From: Saprospiraceae bacterium
Lineage (GTDB): Bacteria; Bacteroidota; Bacteroidia; Chitinophagales; Saprospiraceae
Assembly: GCA_029251525.1 (NCBI GenBank)
Contig: JAQXDE010000018.1
Span: 1 to 54,056, forward strand
Reading direction: 5' to 3'
DNA: 54,056 nt
Under the pieces are notes generated by a model, which worked only from the letters and a program-made list of their open reading frames with translations, had not been told where the DNA came from and ran no database searches. The position numbers and the translations under genes are program-made. Of the stretch, positions 1 to 10,600 are shown piece by piece. The number at the start of each line of letters is the position of its first letter. The stretch's first letter is position 1.

Positions 1-9
1 TAACGCAAC

Positions 10-83
10 GGTTTGGTAGTTCAGTTGGTTAGAATACCTGCCTGTCACGCAGGGGGTCGCGGGTTCGAGTCCCGTCCAGACCG
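10..83 (+). tRNA. tRNA-Asp (anticodon GTC)
   Basis: A complete cloverleaf of 74 bases is visible. The acceptor arms GGTTTGG (10-16) and CCAGACC (76-82) pair with one G-U, followed by discriminator G83. The anticodon stem CCTGC/GCAGG encloses the loop CTGTCAC with anticodon GTC at 44-46, and the T-arm carries GGTTCGAGTCC. No CCA is encoded. It stands alone at the left edge of the window. Confidence 0.96.
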
Positions 84-130
84 CTAAGTATTTTTAAGTA
101 AATACAATAGTAAATAAGATGTTGTGTTGT

Positions 131-203
131 GATAATCAAATGATTATCCGTGGTTTGTGACAAAACCAGTGAGAAGCTTTCCTGAAAATGGAGGGCTTTT
201 TTT
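131..203 (+). terminator. Hairpins and probable terminator after tRNA-Asp
   Basis: An 8-base inverted repeat GATAATCA/TGATTATC lies at 131-148, and GGTTT/AAACC at 152-167. The GCTTTCC/GGAGGGC stem (176-196, with G-U pairs) follows and is trailed by seven T. The last is a plausible intrinsic terminator for the tRNA transcript. The first two hairpins are unexplained and may belong to the same 3' trailer. Confidence 0.55.
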
Positions 204-328
204 ATATCTAATCATCAAGAATTAGTAAGTCTTCATATGTAACTCTTCCTCAAAACGATAAGCCTTATTGTTGTTATGAGTTTTTATTGTATATTGTTAA
301 ATGTTTAGTGATTAAATTTAAACAATAT

Positions 329-2020
329 ATGTCATCATTAAATCCCTCAACTTCAATTTTAGGGCTTAGAAAAGCCAAACACTTGCTTAGACGCAGTTGT
401 TTCCAATATTCTAAAACTGTTTTAGATCAGTTTGCGGCGCTAACACCAGAACAAGCCTTGGCGCAACTTACTGTAGATCCTACCGTTTTTTGGGAAGATC
501 CTTATGACATGAAAGTAAATCTTCAAACCGGAGTGTCTGATGATTTTTGGATTCATACGCCTAATACAGTGCCTTCAGATTTTCCTTATGGACAATTTCG
601 AAAACGAGGCATACTTTCTGGATGGTGGTGGTACAATGCCTATAAACAAAATAACCTTAAGCATAAGCTTATCTTTTTTCTACACACGACTTTTACGGTG
701 TCAAAGGATAATGGCGTCGGGAAGTCCTCCTATTTTTATGACTATTTAAAGTTATTAGATTTCTATGCTTTTGGAAATATTAAAACACTCGCTAAAAAAA
801 TCACATACGACAATGGAATGTTAAATTATTTGGATAACACAACAAATAACAAAAACAATCCTAATGAGAATTATGCGCGCGAATTCCTTGAGCTTTTTAC
901 AATTCTTAAAGGCCCTCAAATCGGACAAGGAAATTATACGAATTACACAGAGACCGATATTCAAACCACAGCTAAAGTTTTTTCTGGAATAAAAATGAAA
1001 CCGAATAGAGATGTTATCGACCCTGATACAGGAATCCCGATGGGTTACGCATTGGTTAATCAGCATAATACAGATTCCAAAACATTTAGTAGTGCATTTA
1101 ATACTCAAACAATTTCTGGGCAGTCTACTGAGTCAGGTATCAAACAGGAGTTAGACGATTATGTAGAAATGGTGTTTTCGCAAGAAGCAACAGCGAAGGC
1201 TTATGTTAGAAAAATATATAGATATTTTGTAAAAAGTGAATGGGATCAAGAAGTTGAAGATGATATCATTACGCCGCTTTCAACGCAGTTGATTGCATCT
1301 GATTATAACGTATTAGATGTCCTTAAGACGCTTTTGAAATCCGAACATTTCTATGATGAAGATGATTCAGACAGTTCAAATGAAATTATTGGAAGTATAG
1401 TCAAAAACCCAATTCAATTGTTAAGTGAAGCGTTAAGTATATTACAAATCGAATTACCAAACCCCGCTGCAAGCAGTGCAAATCCGCCAACGACTTGGAC
1501 AACAGATCAAGATTATTTCTATAAATTTTATTTTAATTTTTGCTACTTCGGATATTTTGCTGGCGCTGGAATGAGTCCATTTTCTCCTGAAACAGTCGCA
1601 GGATATCCTGGAGATTATCAAACGCCCGATTTTGATCGTAGTTGGTTTTCTTCGAACACCATTATTTCACGGTATAAACTTATAGAATGTTTTATTTCTG
1701 GAAAAAACAAAATTAGCAGTCCAAACACTAGCATTCGGGTGTTGTTTAACAGTGTTGACTATGTTCATAACTCTGGACACTTTTCCTTAGCGAGTGATGC
1801 TCAGACTTTAGTAACCGAAATTTCAGAATTGCTTTACTGCGAATCTATAGATCAAAGCAGAATCGACTATTTTATGACGGTTCTTAATGAAATGGATCCC
1901 TATTATTGGAATTCAGCTTGGAATAGCTATCTCCAATCCGGAGTTGATGTACAGGTCAAAATACGACTTGATGCCCTATTTACTAAAATGATTAATGCTC
2001 CAGAATTTCAATTGATGTAA
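329..2020 (+). CDS. DUF1800 family protein
   Basis: The protein has 563 residues from the ATG at 329. It belongs to the DUF1800 family (PF08811), whose biochemical function is unknown. Seen in the sequence: the N-terminal stretch LGLRKAKHLLRRSCF and the hallmark NYAREFLELFTI near residue 179, both typical of the family. The frame is open upstream to a TTG at 287, but family members start just before the LNP...LRKAxHLLRR segment, so 329 is preferred. The start shows no clear signal peptide. Only 11 bases separate it from the DUF1501 gene, and the two families are a recurrent pair in Bacteroidota and other phyla, so they are inferred to be one operon acting at or outside the cell envelope. The molecular role cannot be deduced. 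Confidence 0.88.
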   Translation: MSSLNPSTSILGLRKAKHLLRRSCFQYSKTVLDQFAALTPEQALAQLTVDPTVFWEDPYDMKVNLQTGVSDDFWIHTPNTVPSDFPYGQFRKRGILSGWWWYNAYKQNNLKHKLIFFLHTTFTVSKDNGVGKSSYFYDYLKLLDFYAFGNIKTLAKKITYDNGMLNYLDNTTNNKNNPNENYAREFLELFTILKGPQIGQGNYTNYTETDIQTTAKVFSGIKMKPNRDVIDPDTGIPMGYALVNQHNTDSKTFSSAFNTQTISGQSTESGIKQELDDYVEMVFSQEATAKAYVRKIYRYFVKSEWDQEVEDDIITPLSTQLIASDYNVLDVLKTLLKSEHFYDEDDSDSSNEIIGSIVKNPIQLLSEALSILQIELPNPAASSANPPTTWTTDQDYFYKFYFNFCYFGYFAGAGMSPFSPETVAGYPGDYQTPDFDRSWFSSNTIISRYKLIECFISGKNKISSPNTSIRVLFNSVDYVHNSGHFSLASDAQTLVTEISELLYCESIDQSRIDYFMTVLNEMDPYYWNSAWNSYLQSGVDVQVKIRLDALFTKMINAPEFQLM

Positions 2021-2031
2021 GACGCAGACGA

Positions 2032-3669
2032 ATGAAAAGAAGACAATTTATAAAACTATCATCAACAGCTTCAGCGATTGGACTTATGCCTTTTCAAGTG
2101 AATGCCTCTTTAAAATTAATGAATTCGTTTTTTAATTGTGATGTCTCAAACAGGAAATTAGTTTTGGTAGAGCTTGCTGGAGGCAATGATGGACTTAATA
2201 CGGTGATTCCTATTAGTGCGTTTACCGATTATCAAACCTTACGTCCAAACATTCATATTCCATCAGCCTTATTCCTTCCGCTTAATCAGATTGACGCTAG
2301 TTTAGCAGGCACAAATCAAGATATTGCGTTACATCCTGCCCTTACAGGGTTGAAAGATTTATATGCAGCAGATCAACTCAGAATTATTCAATCTGTAGGA
2401 TATCCATCCCAAAACAAAAGCCATTTTGCGTCTCAAGATATTTATGCAACCGGTAATGATGGTAGTAATTGGAGTAATGGCAGCGACAGTGGTTGGATTG
2501 GTCGTTATATGGAACAAGCTTATGCGGATTTAATTCCAGCAAACTACCCACTGGGAATTCAAATAGGTTCACAAAATACAAATCTTGGATTTCATGGCAT
2601 CAATGAGCACGGATTGGCCTTAAATATCAATGGTCAAGATTCAGAAAATTTTTATTCTGTTTTAAGTGGTTTGGGAGGCAATCCACCAGAAAACATTCCA
2701 AACTCACATTACGGAACAGAACTTCAGAACATCATAAACGTCGATGTACTTTCTAATCAGTATTCTGAAGTTATTTCTAACTCATTCAGTGCGGGTTCAA
2801 ACAGTGCTGCAACGACTTATCCAGATACTGATCTTGCCGATCAGTTAAAGACGGTCGCAAGATTGATGCGAGGTGGTATTCAGTCTAAAATATTTATGGT
2901 GAAACTAGGAGGGTTTGACACGCATAATAATCAAAATCAAGCTTCCGGAGATGTACAGGGAAAACATTATCAATTAATGTCAGAATTATCTGGAGCTATT
3001 GAAGCCTTTATGTCAGATTTGAATTCTGATAGTTTAGCAGATGATGTTTTGGGGATTACGTTCTCAGAATTTGGAAGAAAGGCCCAAGAAAATGGCAGTT
3101 TAGGAACGGATCATGGCGAAGTTGCGCCTGTTTTTGCTTTTGGAAAACCGGTTAAAAGTGGGGTTTCAGGTGTGAATGTTGATTTGAGTGAAGCAGTTTC
3201 ATCTAATAATTATCAAATACAATCGGTTCAACATGATTATAGGCAAACTTTTGCAACCATTATGCAAGATTTTCTAGGCTCCAACGATGCTGTAGTAGAC
3301 GCTGCCTTTGTAGGAAATATGAACAGTGAAAGCTTTACAGATTTTAAAATCTCAGAGCTGATTAAATCAGAATTTTTGGTTCCTGAAAGTTGCTATGATG
3401 GTAGTTTAAATGCCCCTAACGAAACACTTGCGGAGTGGTCTGTATATCCTAATCCATTTAAAACAGATTTCTTCGTGAAGTCCGAAAATCAACATTTAGA
3501 AACGTCCTATGAGTTAAGAAATTATCTCGGTCAGCGCGTCTTGAGTGGGGATCTTGAATTTGTAAATGGAAATGCAAAAATTCAAACTAATAACTTACAA
3601 AATGGATTGTATATTTTAAACTTAAAAAACAACATAGAATCTTCCGTTTATAAATTAATTAAATATTGA
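2032..3669 (+). CDS. DUF1501 family secreted protein with T9SS sorting tail
   Basis: This 545-residue protein is a DUF1501 member (PF07394, related in fold to sulfatases and alkaline phosphatases). It starts with a twin-arginine-like leader (KRRQFIKLSS followed by a short hydrophobic stretch). Family motifs seen are VELAGGNDGLNTVIP (about residue 45), GGFDTHNNQ (about 293) and FSEFGRK...GTDHGE (about 344-362). The C-terminal 75 residues form a type A T9SS sorting domain (YPNPF near residue 470, then LRNYLGQ and NGLYIL near the end), so the mature protein is probably attached outside the outer membrane. Its partner DUF1800 gene is immediately upstream. The combination of a Tat-like leader and a T9SS tail is notable. 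Enzymatic activity is unproven for the family. Confidence 0.9.
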   Translation: MKRRQFIKLSSTASAIGLMPFQVNASLKLMNSFFNCDVSNRKLVLVELAGGNDGLNTVIPISAFTDYQTLRPNIHIPSALFLPLNQIDASLAGTNQDIALHPALTGLKDLYAADQLRIIQSVGYPSQNKSHFASQDIYATGNDGSNWSNGSDSGWIGRYMEQAYADLIPANYPLGIQIGSQNTNLGFHGINEHGLALNINGQDSENFYSVLSGLGGNPPENIPNSHYGTELQNIINVDVLSNQYSEVISNSFSAGSNSAATTYPDTDLADQLKTVARLMRGGIQSKIFMVKLGGFDTHNNQNQASGDVQGKHYQLMSELSGAIEAFMSDLNSDSLADDVLGITFSEFGRKAQENGSLGTDHGEVAPVFAFGKPVKSGVSGVNVDLSEAVSSNNYQIQSVQHDYRQTFATIMQDFLGSNDAVVDAAFVGNMNSESFTDFKISELIKSEFLVPESCYDGSLNAPNETLAEWSVYPNPFKTDFFVKSENQHLETSYELRNYLGQRVLSGDLEFVNGNAKIQTNNLQNGLYILNLKNNIESSVYKLIKY

Positions 3670-3688
3670 TTTTAAGCGTTTATAAAAT

Positions 3689-3723
3689 AACAAAGGCGAA
3701 CCGATTGGTTCGCCTTTGTTATT
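3689..3723. terminator. Bidirectional intrinsic terminator
   Basis: A perfect 14-base stem AACAAAGGCGAACC/GGTTCGCCTTTGTT with loop GATT sits between the convergent DUF1501 and M1 peptidase genes. It has T-runs on the plus side and A-runs upstream, so it can serve both strands. Confidence 0.9.
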
Positions 3724-3740
3724 TTTAGTGTTTTTAAAAC

Positions 3741-5975
3741 TTATTCTTTCGTTAAATCAAATTCCTGACCTCCGAGATCCAATTTAAAACCCGTTTTTTC
3801 CGCATTAAATTGAATGCTAATTCCAGCTTCTTCCATAGAAAACTCACCACTACCTTCGCTCTCTAGTGGCAATGATGGTTGTCCTTCTGCTTCCAGAACA
3901 AGGGTTCCACTATTTTCAGAAACAGTAATTTTTATTGGAAGTGTAGGCGATGAATAGACCCCTAAGTAATCTGTTAAAATCTCAACACTCTTAGCGCCGT
4001 CAGTTGCTTTCCATTTATTATTACTTGAATCAACATCTGGTAATGCAAAGTCGGGATCAATAACTACTTTTGTCAATTCTTCTGTAGTATCGACCTTAAA
4101 TGTCCAAGTGACATTGCGTTTCCAAATCTCAACTGGCAATGTTTTTCGTGTCACTTTTCCGCTCTTTGTTTTTAGCTCAATAACCACAGGCATCGGCATT
4201 TTCTCTAAATTCTCGATCGTTATGATAGCGCCTTGAGTCGGGTCGTTTTTAACATATTTAACTTCAGTGATTGCTTGATCTAATTTCCAGCTATTAATGA
4301 ACCATCCTCTCCAAAACCACCTCAAGTCTTCGCCAGCTACATTTTCCATGGTTCTAAAGAAATCATCTGGAGTAGGGTGTTTGTAAGCCCAGCGGTCGAT
4401 ATATGCTGTAAAGGCTTCATCAAAACGCTCAGGACCTAAGACTTGCTCACGCAACAATACTAGCCCCATACTGGGCTTGTAGTATGCCAAAACTCCTAAG
4501 TTTCGTTCTTTTAAGTTGTCTGGAGATGTATAGATTGGCTCGAGCCTGTCATTAACAAACATACTGGACATTCGGTGCATGTTTGATTTACGTTCTTTAT
4601 ATTCGCCGTCATTAAATGCGTCGGTACTTAAAGAATTAATAAAGGTATTAAATCCTTCATCCATCCAAGCATGTAATCGTTCGTTAGATCCTACGATCAT
4701 TGGGAACCAAATGTGACCAAATTCATGATCTGTTACACCCCATAAACGCTCTGTTTTGGATTCATAGTTACAAAACACTATACCTGGGTATTCCATACCA
4801 CCTTCGTTTCCAGCGACATTGATTGCTGCTGGATAAGGGTATTCTAGCCATTTTTCGGAGTAATGCTCAATAGAAGCTTTGGTATATTCTGTAGAACGCG
4901 TCCAACCATCTTGCCCTACACTTTCAACAGGGTATGCAGACATGGCAAGTGATTTTTTTCCACTTGGTAAATTGATTCGAGCGGCATCTAAAACAAATGC
5001 TGCAGAAGAAGCCCAAGCCACGTCTCTAGCGTTTTCAATTCTAAATTTCCATGTTAAGGTCGGTGAATTTGTTGGTCGAGAACTTGCTTGCGTAACTTCT
5101 TCTTCCGAACGAATTATTACAGTAGCGTCGCTTGTTTCGGCTTGTTTTAATCTATTTTGTTGATCAGCTGTGTAGACTTCAGAAGGATTTAAAAGTGCTC
5201 CCGAACAGACCACAAGGTGATTAGAAGGGGCTGTGATGTTGACGTCAAAAGTTCCATATTCTAGATAGAACTCTCCTGCGCCAAGGTAGGGAAGGGTGTT
5301 CCACCCACTTACATCGTCATAAACACTCATTCTAGGATACCATTGTGCAAGTGTAAAAATACGCCCGTTTTCGGTTTCCAAAACACCCATTCGATCTGAG
5401 CCATAATCAGGAGATGTAAACGAGAAATTAATTTTTATTCCAACAGTACCGCCATTTGCTTCAAGCGCTTTAGGAAGGTTGATTTTCATGCGGGTGTCTA
5501 CAATTGTATAGGTTGTATTTACTTCTGTAGAACGACGCCCTTTTTTGTAAATAAGTTTGATAGTGTTGATGCCATATCCGCCGTCAAAATCTTGACCCTT
5601 GTCACCATTTCGACTTCCACGTAGAGGAACAATCGCCTTTCCACGAGAATCCAGTTTAAATAAATTTTGATCCAGTTGCATCCATAAAAAGTCTAGTGTA
5701 TCCGGACTATTGTTTGTATATGTAATGGTTTCTGATCCCGAAATTTCTTTTGTAGCTTCATTTAAATTGACATCGATTGTGTAATCGGCGCTATTTTGCC
5801 AATAAGCATATCCGGGTTTTCCGCTAGCAGAACGTGTTTCAGTGCCGTTTTTACTATAAAAATCGTGCCCAAAGGCATCGTTATAATCGTAGTTAGAGGG
5901 CGCTTTTTCTTGTGCCATAAGGCTAGTAGACAAGAAAAATAAACCACAGCATAGAATAGAAATATACTTGTTCAT
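3741..5975 (-). CDS. M1 family metallopeptidase (aminopeptidase-like)
   Basis: The 744-residue protein has an N-terminal signal peptide ([22 protein letters not shown]) and the gluzincin signature of family M1. GGMEYPG near residue 392 is the GxMEN-like exopeptidase motif. HEFGHIWFP near 415 is HExxH. The third zinc ligand is the Glu of WMDEGFN about 19 residues later. It should remove N-terminal residues from peptides in the periplasm or outside the cell. Like many Bacteroidota members it has a diverged C-terminal part ending in a small beta-rich segment. The gene is transcribed alone; DUF456 follows upstream on the same strand after an 85-base gap. Confidence 0.92.
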   Translation of the reverse strand: MNKYISILCCGLFFLSTSLMAQEKAPSNYDYNDAFGHDFYSKNGTETRSASGKPGYAYWQNSADYTIDVNLNEATKEISGSETITYTNNSPDTLDFLWMQLDQNLFKLDSRGKAIVPLRGSRNGDKGQDFDGGYGINTIKLIYKKGRRSTEVNTTYTIVDTRMKINLPKALEANGGTVGIKINFSFTSPDYGSDRMGVLETENGRIFTLAQWYPRMSVYDDVSGWNTLPYLGAGEFYLEYGTFDVNITAPSNHLVVCSGALLNPSEVYTADQQNRLKQAETSDATVIIRSEEEVTQASSRPTNSPTLTWKFRIENARDVAWASSAAFVLDAARINLPSGKKSLAMSAYPVESVGQDGWTRSTEYTKASIEHYSEKWLEYPYPAAINVAGNEGGMEYPGIVFCNYESKTERLWGVTDHEFGHIWFPMIVGSNERLHAWMDEGFNTFINSLSTDAFNDGEYKERKSNMHRMSSMFVNDRLEPIYTSPDNLKERNLGVLAYYKPSMGLVLLREQVLGPERFDEAFTAYIDRWAYKHPTPDDFFRTMENVAGEDLRWFWRGWFINSWKLDQAITEVKYVKNDPTQGAIITIENLEKMPMPVVIELKTKSGKVTRKTLPVEIWKRNVTWTFKVDTTEELTKVVIDPDFALPDVDSSNNKWKATDGAKSVEILTDYLGVYSSPTLPIKITVSENSGTLVLEAEGQPSLPLESEGSGEFSMEEAGISIQFNAEKTGFKLDLGGQEFDLTKE

Positions 5976-6060
5976 AGATAATAGAGTTTAAAATTAGAGT
6001 GTGAAATTAGTGTAAATTATAAAATATTGATTAAAAATTTTGTTAAAAGCGTTTAAGACG

Positions 6061-6558
6061 TTAAAACACTACAGAGCGCTGGTTCCACAAGATGGAAATG
6101 AATACGCCTAAGTAAATTATAGTCACTACAAATTTAATAAAAGCAGAGGTAAGGAATCCCAATAAACTTCCAAAGGCAGCTTTAAGAGCTGTTTTAGAAT
6201 CCGCTTTATTTATGATTTCTCCTAAAAATGCACCTAAAAAAGGCCCAATAATAATGCCCCCCGGAATCGGGGCAAGTAAGCCAATAATAAGCCCAACCGT
6301 TGTACCAATCATTCCCGCTTTTGTGCCTCCAAATTTTTTGGTTCCCATGGCGGGTATGATGTAATCTAAAATCCATATTAAAATGGCAACGATAAGTGTT
6401 ATAATTAGCGTCACAGTACTAACCTCAATTTCGGGCATTAGATACAGCACCAAAATACCAATCCAACTTGTAATAGGACCTGGTAAAACGGGTAAGAAGC
6501 TTCCAATGATTCCTAAAACCATAAAAGCTGCTGCGATAATAATGAAGAAAATATCCAT
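6061..6558 (-). CDS. DUF456 family membrane protein
   Basis: A 165-residue, very hydrophobic protein of the DUF456 family (PF04306). Four to five membrane segments are visible, with glycine-rich turns in the middle third (TKKFGGTKAG and IPGGIIIGPFLGAFLGE) that are typical of the family. The function is unknown. It precedes the M1 peptidase on the same strand, with an 85-base gap that shows no clear terminator, so co-transcription is possible. Confidence 0.88.
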   Translation of the reverse strand: MDIFFIIIAAAFMVLGIIGSFLPVLPGPITSWIGILVLYLMPEIEVSTVTLIITLIVAILIWILDYIIPAMGTKKFGGTKAGMIGTTVGLIIGLLAPIPGGIIIGPFLGAFLGEIINKADSKTALKAAFGSLLGFLTSAFIKFVVTIIYLGVFISILWNQRSVVF

Positions 6559-6651
6559 ACGTTAAAGAATTAGACTCTAAAGAGGCTTTAATGTTACAAA
6601 ATTTAACAGTTTGTTAAAAGAATTATGAAATCATTTTTGACTACAAAAGCC

Positions 6652-6659
6652 TATTTTTG
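6652..6659 (+). promoter_or_regulatory. -7 element of the thioesterase promoter
   Basis: TATTTTTG matches the Bacteroidota -7 consensus TAnnTTTG. No TTG is found at the expected distance upstream. Transcription would begin near 6666, just before the ATG at 6676, which argues against the in-frame ATG at 6625 as the start. Confidence 0.5.
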
Positions 6660-6675
6660 CACAAAATATAAAATT

Positions 6676-7560
6676 ATGCAATCCCTTTCTGAACTTATTG
6701 AGTTATTAACACTCGAAAAAATTAATGACCATACCTATATCGGTAAAAATTATAAAGCGCCTTGGGGACGTGTTTTTGGTGGTCAAGTGTTAGCACAGTC
6801 ACTTCACGCAGCGTATCAAACGGTTCCTAAAGATCGCTATGCACATTCTATGCATGGCTATTTTATCTTGGGTGGTAGTATTGATGTTCCAATAAAATAT
6901 GAAGTCGATATCATTAGAGATGGTGGTAGTTTTACAACCCGTCGTGTAGTGGCATTCCAAAACGAAAAGGCAATTTTTAACATGTCAGCGTCATTTCAGT
7001 TGAAACAAGAAGGTGTTGATCATCAGATTTCGATGCCCAACGTATTACCTCCAGAAGAATTGATGAATAGTCATAAACAAATTGAACAATTCAAGGCTGT
7101 TATCCCAGATACCTACAAGCGTTATAAGGCTTTTTTACCTAAAATATTCGAATTTAAACCTGTTGATAATATGCTAACTAAGTTAGTGAAAAATAGCCCT
7201 CCTTTTGATAATATTTGGTTTAAAACTACAGAAAAACTAGCATCAAATATTCCGCTTCAGCACCAATTGTTAGCCTATGCTTCGGACTATAATATTCTCC
7301 GTCCAGCATCGATGCCGCATCGCGAATTTTTAAATTCAAAAGAGGTGTTTTATACAAGCTTAGATCATGCGTTATGGTTTCATCGTGATTTTGATATTAG
7401 CGATTGGCTTTTATATGCCATAGATAGTCCTAGTGCTTCAAATTCAAGAGGATTTTCTAGAGGAAGTATTTTCGATTCCAAAGGAAATCTGATTGCATCA
7501 GTTGCTCAAGAAGGGTTGATGCGGATCTTAGATCAAGGATCAAAAGTTGGCACTATTTAG
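6676..7560 (+). CDS. tesB: Acyl-CoA thioesterase II (TesB-like)
   Basis: The protein has 294 residues from the ATG at 6676 and belongs to the double-hotdog acyl-CoA thioesterases. These hydrolyse medium- and long-chain acyl-CoA to free fatty acid and CoA in the cytoplasm. Seen: the N-terminal hotdog with WGRVFGGQVLAQS and MHGYFILGG, and the C-terminal hotdog with SLDHALWFHRDFDISDWLLY and the closing SVAQEGLMR signature. The length is normal for the family. The start was chosen because a -7 promoter element at 6652-6659 would leave the longer form untranslated. The gene stands alone between divergent DUF456 and downstream mfd. Confidence 0.92.
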   Translation: MQSLSELIELLTLEKINDHTYIGKNYKAPWGRVFGGQVLAQSLHAAYQTVPKDRYAHSMHGYFILGGSIDVPIKYEVDIIRDGGSFTTRRVVAFQNEKAIFNMSASFQLKQEGVDHQISMPNVLPPEELMNSHKQIEQFKAVIPDTYKRYKAFLPKIFEFKPVDNMLTKLVKNSPPFDNIWFKTTEKLASNIPLQHQLLAYASDYNILRPASMPHREFLNSKEVFYTSLDHALWFHRDFDISDWLLYAIDSPSASNSRGFSRGSIFDSKGNLIASVAQEGLMRILDQGSKVGTI

Positions 7561-7649
7561 AAGTGTTAACGATCACCGTGGTGTGCATTTAAAACAATTT
7601 CTGAAAAGGATTATCTTTTAATAAAAATCAAATCGAAAGACTATTATTC

Positions 7650-7657
7650 TATCTTTG
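7650..7657 (+). promoter_or_regulatory. -7 element of the mfd promoter
   Basis: TATCTTTG matches TAnnTTTG exactly and lies 15 bases before the TTG start of mfd. No matching TTG element is seen 19-21 bases upstream, so the promoter is only half supported. Confidence 0.45.
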
Positions 7658-7671
7658 TAAAAATTTTTTAG

Positions 7672-10600
7672 TTGAGTAAAACCATTATCTCTAAAGTATT
7701 TCAACAGTCTTTGATTCATCAAAATCTGAGCGTTGCCATATCAAAAATCAAAGAAAAAATACATTTAAAAGGAGTACTAGGATCTTCTTTATCGTTCACT
7801 ATTGCCAATGTATTTAAAACTTCAAATCATCCTTTTTTGTTGATTTTTGACAACAAAGAAGAAGCGGCATATCACTTGAATGATTTGGAAGTCTTATTGG
7901 ACGATAATGAGGTATTGTTTTATCCCGGAAGCTATCGCAGGCCTTATCAAATTGAGGAGACAGACAACGCCAATGTTTTGTTACGAGCGGAAGTTTTAAG
8001 TCGGATTAATTCTCAAAAAAAACCCGCACTTATTGTAACCTACCCTGAAGCACTTTTTGAAAAAGTGTTATCTAGAAAAGCGCTTGAGAAATCAACATTT
8101 AAGGTCGCTGTTGGTGAAACACTTAATTTAGATTTTTTTAATGAGGTTCTTTTTGATTATCAATTTAAGCGAGTTGATTTTGTAACAGAACCCGGCGAGT
8201 TTTCGGTGCGTGGGGGTATTGTAGATGTGTTTTCATTTTCGAATGACGACCCCTACAGAATAGAGTTTTTTGGTGATGAAGTTGATAGTATTCGCACCTT
8301 TGATGTCGAATCACAACTCTCTATAAAACCCATTAAAAAGCTACAAATAATCCCAAATATTGAGCATAAACTTTTAAACGAAACCCGTCAAAGTTTTTTA
8401 GACTATATAGCTTCCAATACGATTGTGTTTTCTAAAAATATCCCTGTATTTTTAGCGGCCACGGATACACTTCAAGAAAAAGCAGTAGAGGCTTATAACG
8501 AACTTTCATCGGCAATCAATCATAGCCGTCCTGAAGATTTATTTTGTACTTCCAATAACTTTAAGTCTCAGTTGTTAAATTTTTCAGTAGTGGAGTTTGG
8601 GAGTACGGCTGTTTTATCACCTGTAAATACGCACCAATTTGAAGTAAACGTAGCTCCTCAACCCTCATTTAATAAGCAGTTTAATCTAATAATAGAAGAT
8701 TTAAATAGCCATCACAAAGATGGTTATCAAAACTATATATGTTGTTCAAATACCCAGCAAGCCCAGCGATTCTATGACATTTTTGAAACTGTCGATGAAG
8801 ATGTGCATTGTCAAATTATTGTATTGTCTTTATATCAAGGATTCATCGATCATGATAAAAAAATAGTGTGTTATACAGATCATCAGATTTTTGAGCGCTA
8901 TCATAAATTTCATCTTAAAAATGGATACGCCAAAAAACAATCTATCACCCTTCAAGAGTTAACAAAACTTGAAATCGGGGATTATATCACTCATATCGAT
9001 CATGGTATTGGAAAGTTTGGAGGTTTACAAAAAATGGATGTAGAAGGTAAAGAACAAGAAGCTATAAAATTATTTTACGGCGAACGCGATATTTTATATT
9101 TGAGTATCCATGCCCTTCATAAAATCACAAAATTTAATGGCAAGGACGGCAAGCCGCCTAAAGTCTATAAACTTGGCAGTAAGGCTTGGAAAGTTCTTAA
9201 ACAGAAAACCAAATCAAGAGTAAAAGAAATTGCATTTAACCTCATAAAACTCTATGCTAAACGTAAGCTAGAAACAGGATTTAGGTACAATCCCGACAGT
9301 TCGATGCAATTGGAGTTAGAAGCCTCATTTGTGTTTGAAGATACGCCAGATCAAATGACAGCTACTGCCGATATTAAATCAGATATGGAAAGCGAACGAC
9401 CAATGGACCGTTTGATTTGTGGCGATGTTGGGTTTGGGAAAACTGAAGTGGCGCTTAGAGCAGCTTTTAAAGCCGTTGATAATGGTAAGCAAGTTGCTGT
9501 TTTAGTGCCAACAACCATACTTGCGTTTCAACATGCGAAAACATTTAAAGCACGTTTAAAAGAGTTCCCTGTAGCAGTAGATTATATCAATCGATTTAAA
9601 ACCACTAAACAACGCAAAGCTACCTTAGAGCAGTTAGAATCGGGAAAATTGGATATCATTATTGGAACCCATCAGTTAGTAAATAAGTCAGTTAAGTTTA
9701 AAGACTTAGGCCTATTAATTGTAGATGAGGAACAAAAATTTGGTGTAGCGGTTAAAGAAAAACTCAAAACTCTTAAGGACAATGTGGATGTACTCACGTT
9801 GACAGCCACACCAATTCCGCGGACGCTTCAGTTTAGTTTGATGGCGGCACGTGATTTATCAGTAATTACAACGCCCCCGCCCAACCGTTTTCCAATAGAA
9901 AGTATTGTTATACGTTTAAATGAGGAAACGATACGTGATGCGATTCAATATGAAATTCAACGTGCGGGGCAAGTCTATTTTATTCATAATCGAATTGAAA
10001 ACATTAAAGAAGTTGCAGGGCTTTTACAACGTCTTGTGCCAGACGCAAAAATTCGAGTTGGTCATGGGCAAATGGAAGGGCGAAAACTAGAACAGCTCAT
10101 GCTTGATTTTATGAATGGAGAATTTGATGTTTTAGTCAGTACGACTATTGTTGAAAGTGGTTTGGATGTCCCCAATGCCAACACCATTTTTATTAATAAT
10201 GCCAATAATTTTGGATTGAGTGATTTACACCAAATGCGGGGCCGTGTAGGACGAAGTAATAAGAAAGCGTTTTGTTATTTTATTACTCCTGATTACCATG
10301 CGATGACCGATGAAGCACGCAAACGCATTTCTGCGTTAGAGCAATACACTGCGCTCGGTAGCGGGTTTAATATTGCCATGAAAGATTTAGAAATTCGTGG
10401 AGCTGGAGATCTTTTAGGAGGTGAACAAAGTGGGTTTATCAATGATATTGGATTTGAAACCTATCAAAAAATCCTGAATGAAGCCATAGAGGAACTCAAA
10501 GAAACAGAATTCAAATCGCTTTATAATGAAGATATAAATACCAAAGAATTTGTAAGAGATGTTACTATTGATACAGATTTTTCGTTACTATTCCCCGATG

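Noticed and set aside
821-1108. 95-codon antisense frame inside the DUF1800 gene
   Set aside because: It overlaps a well-supported gene completely on the opposite strand and resembles no family; the same applies to other frames lying inside mfd, metG, M13, carB, glmS, asnS and the propeller gene.
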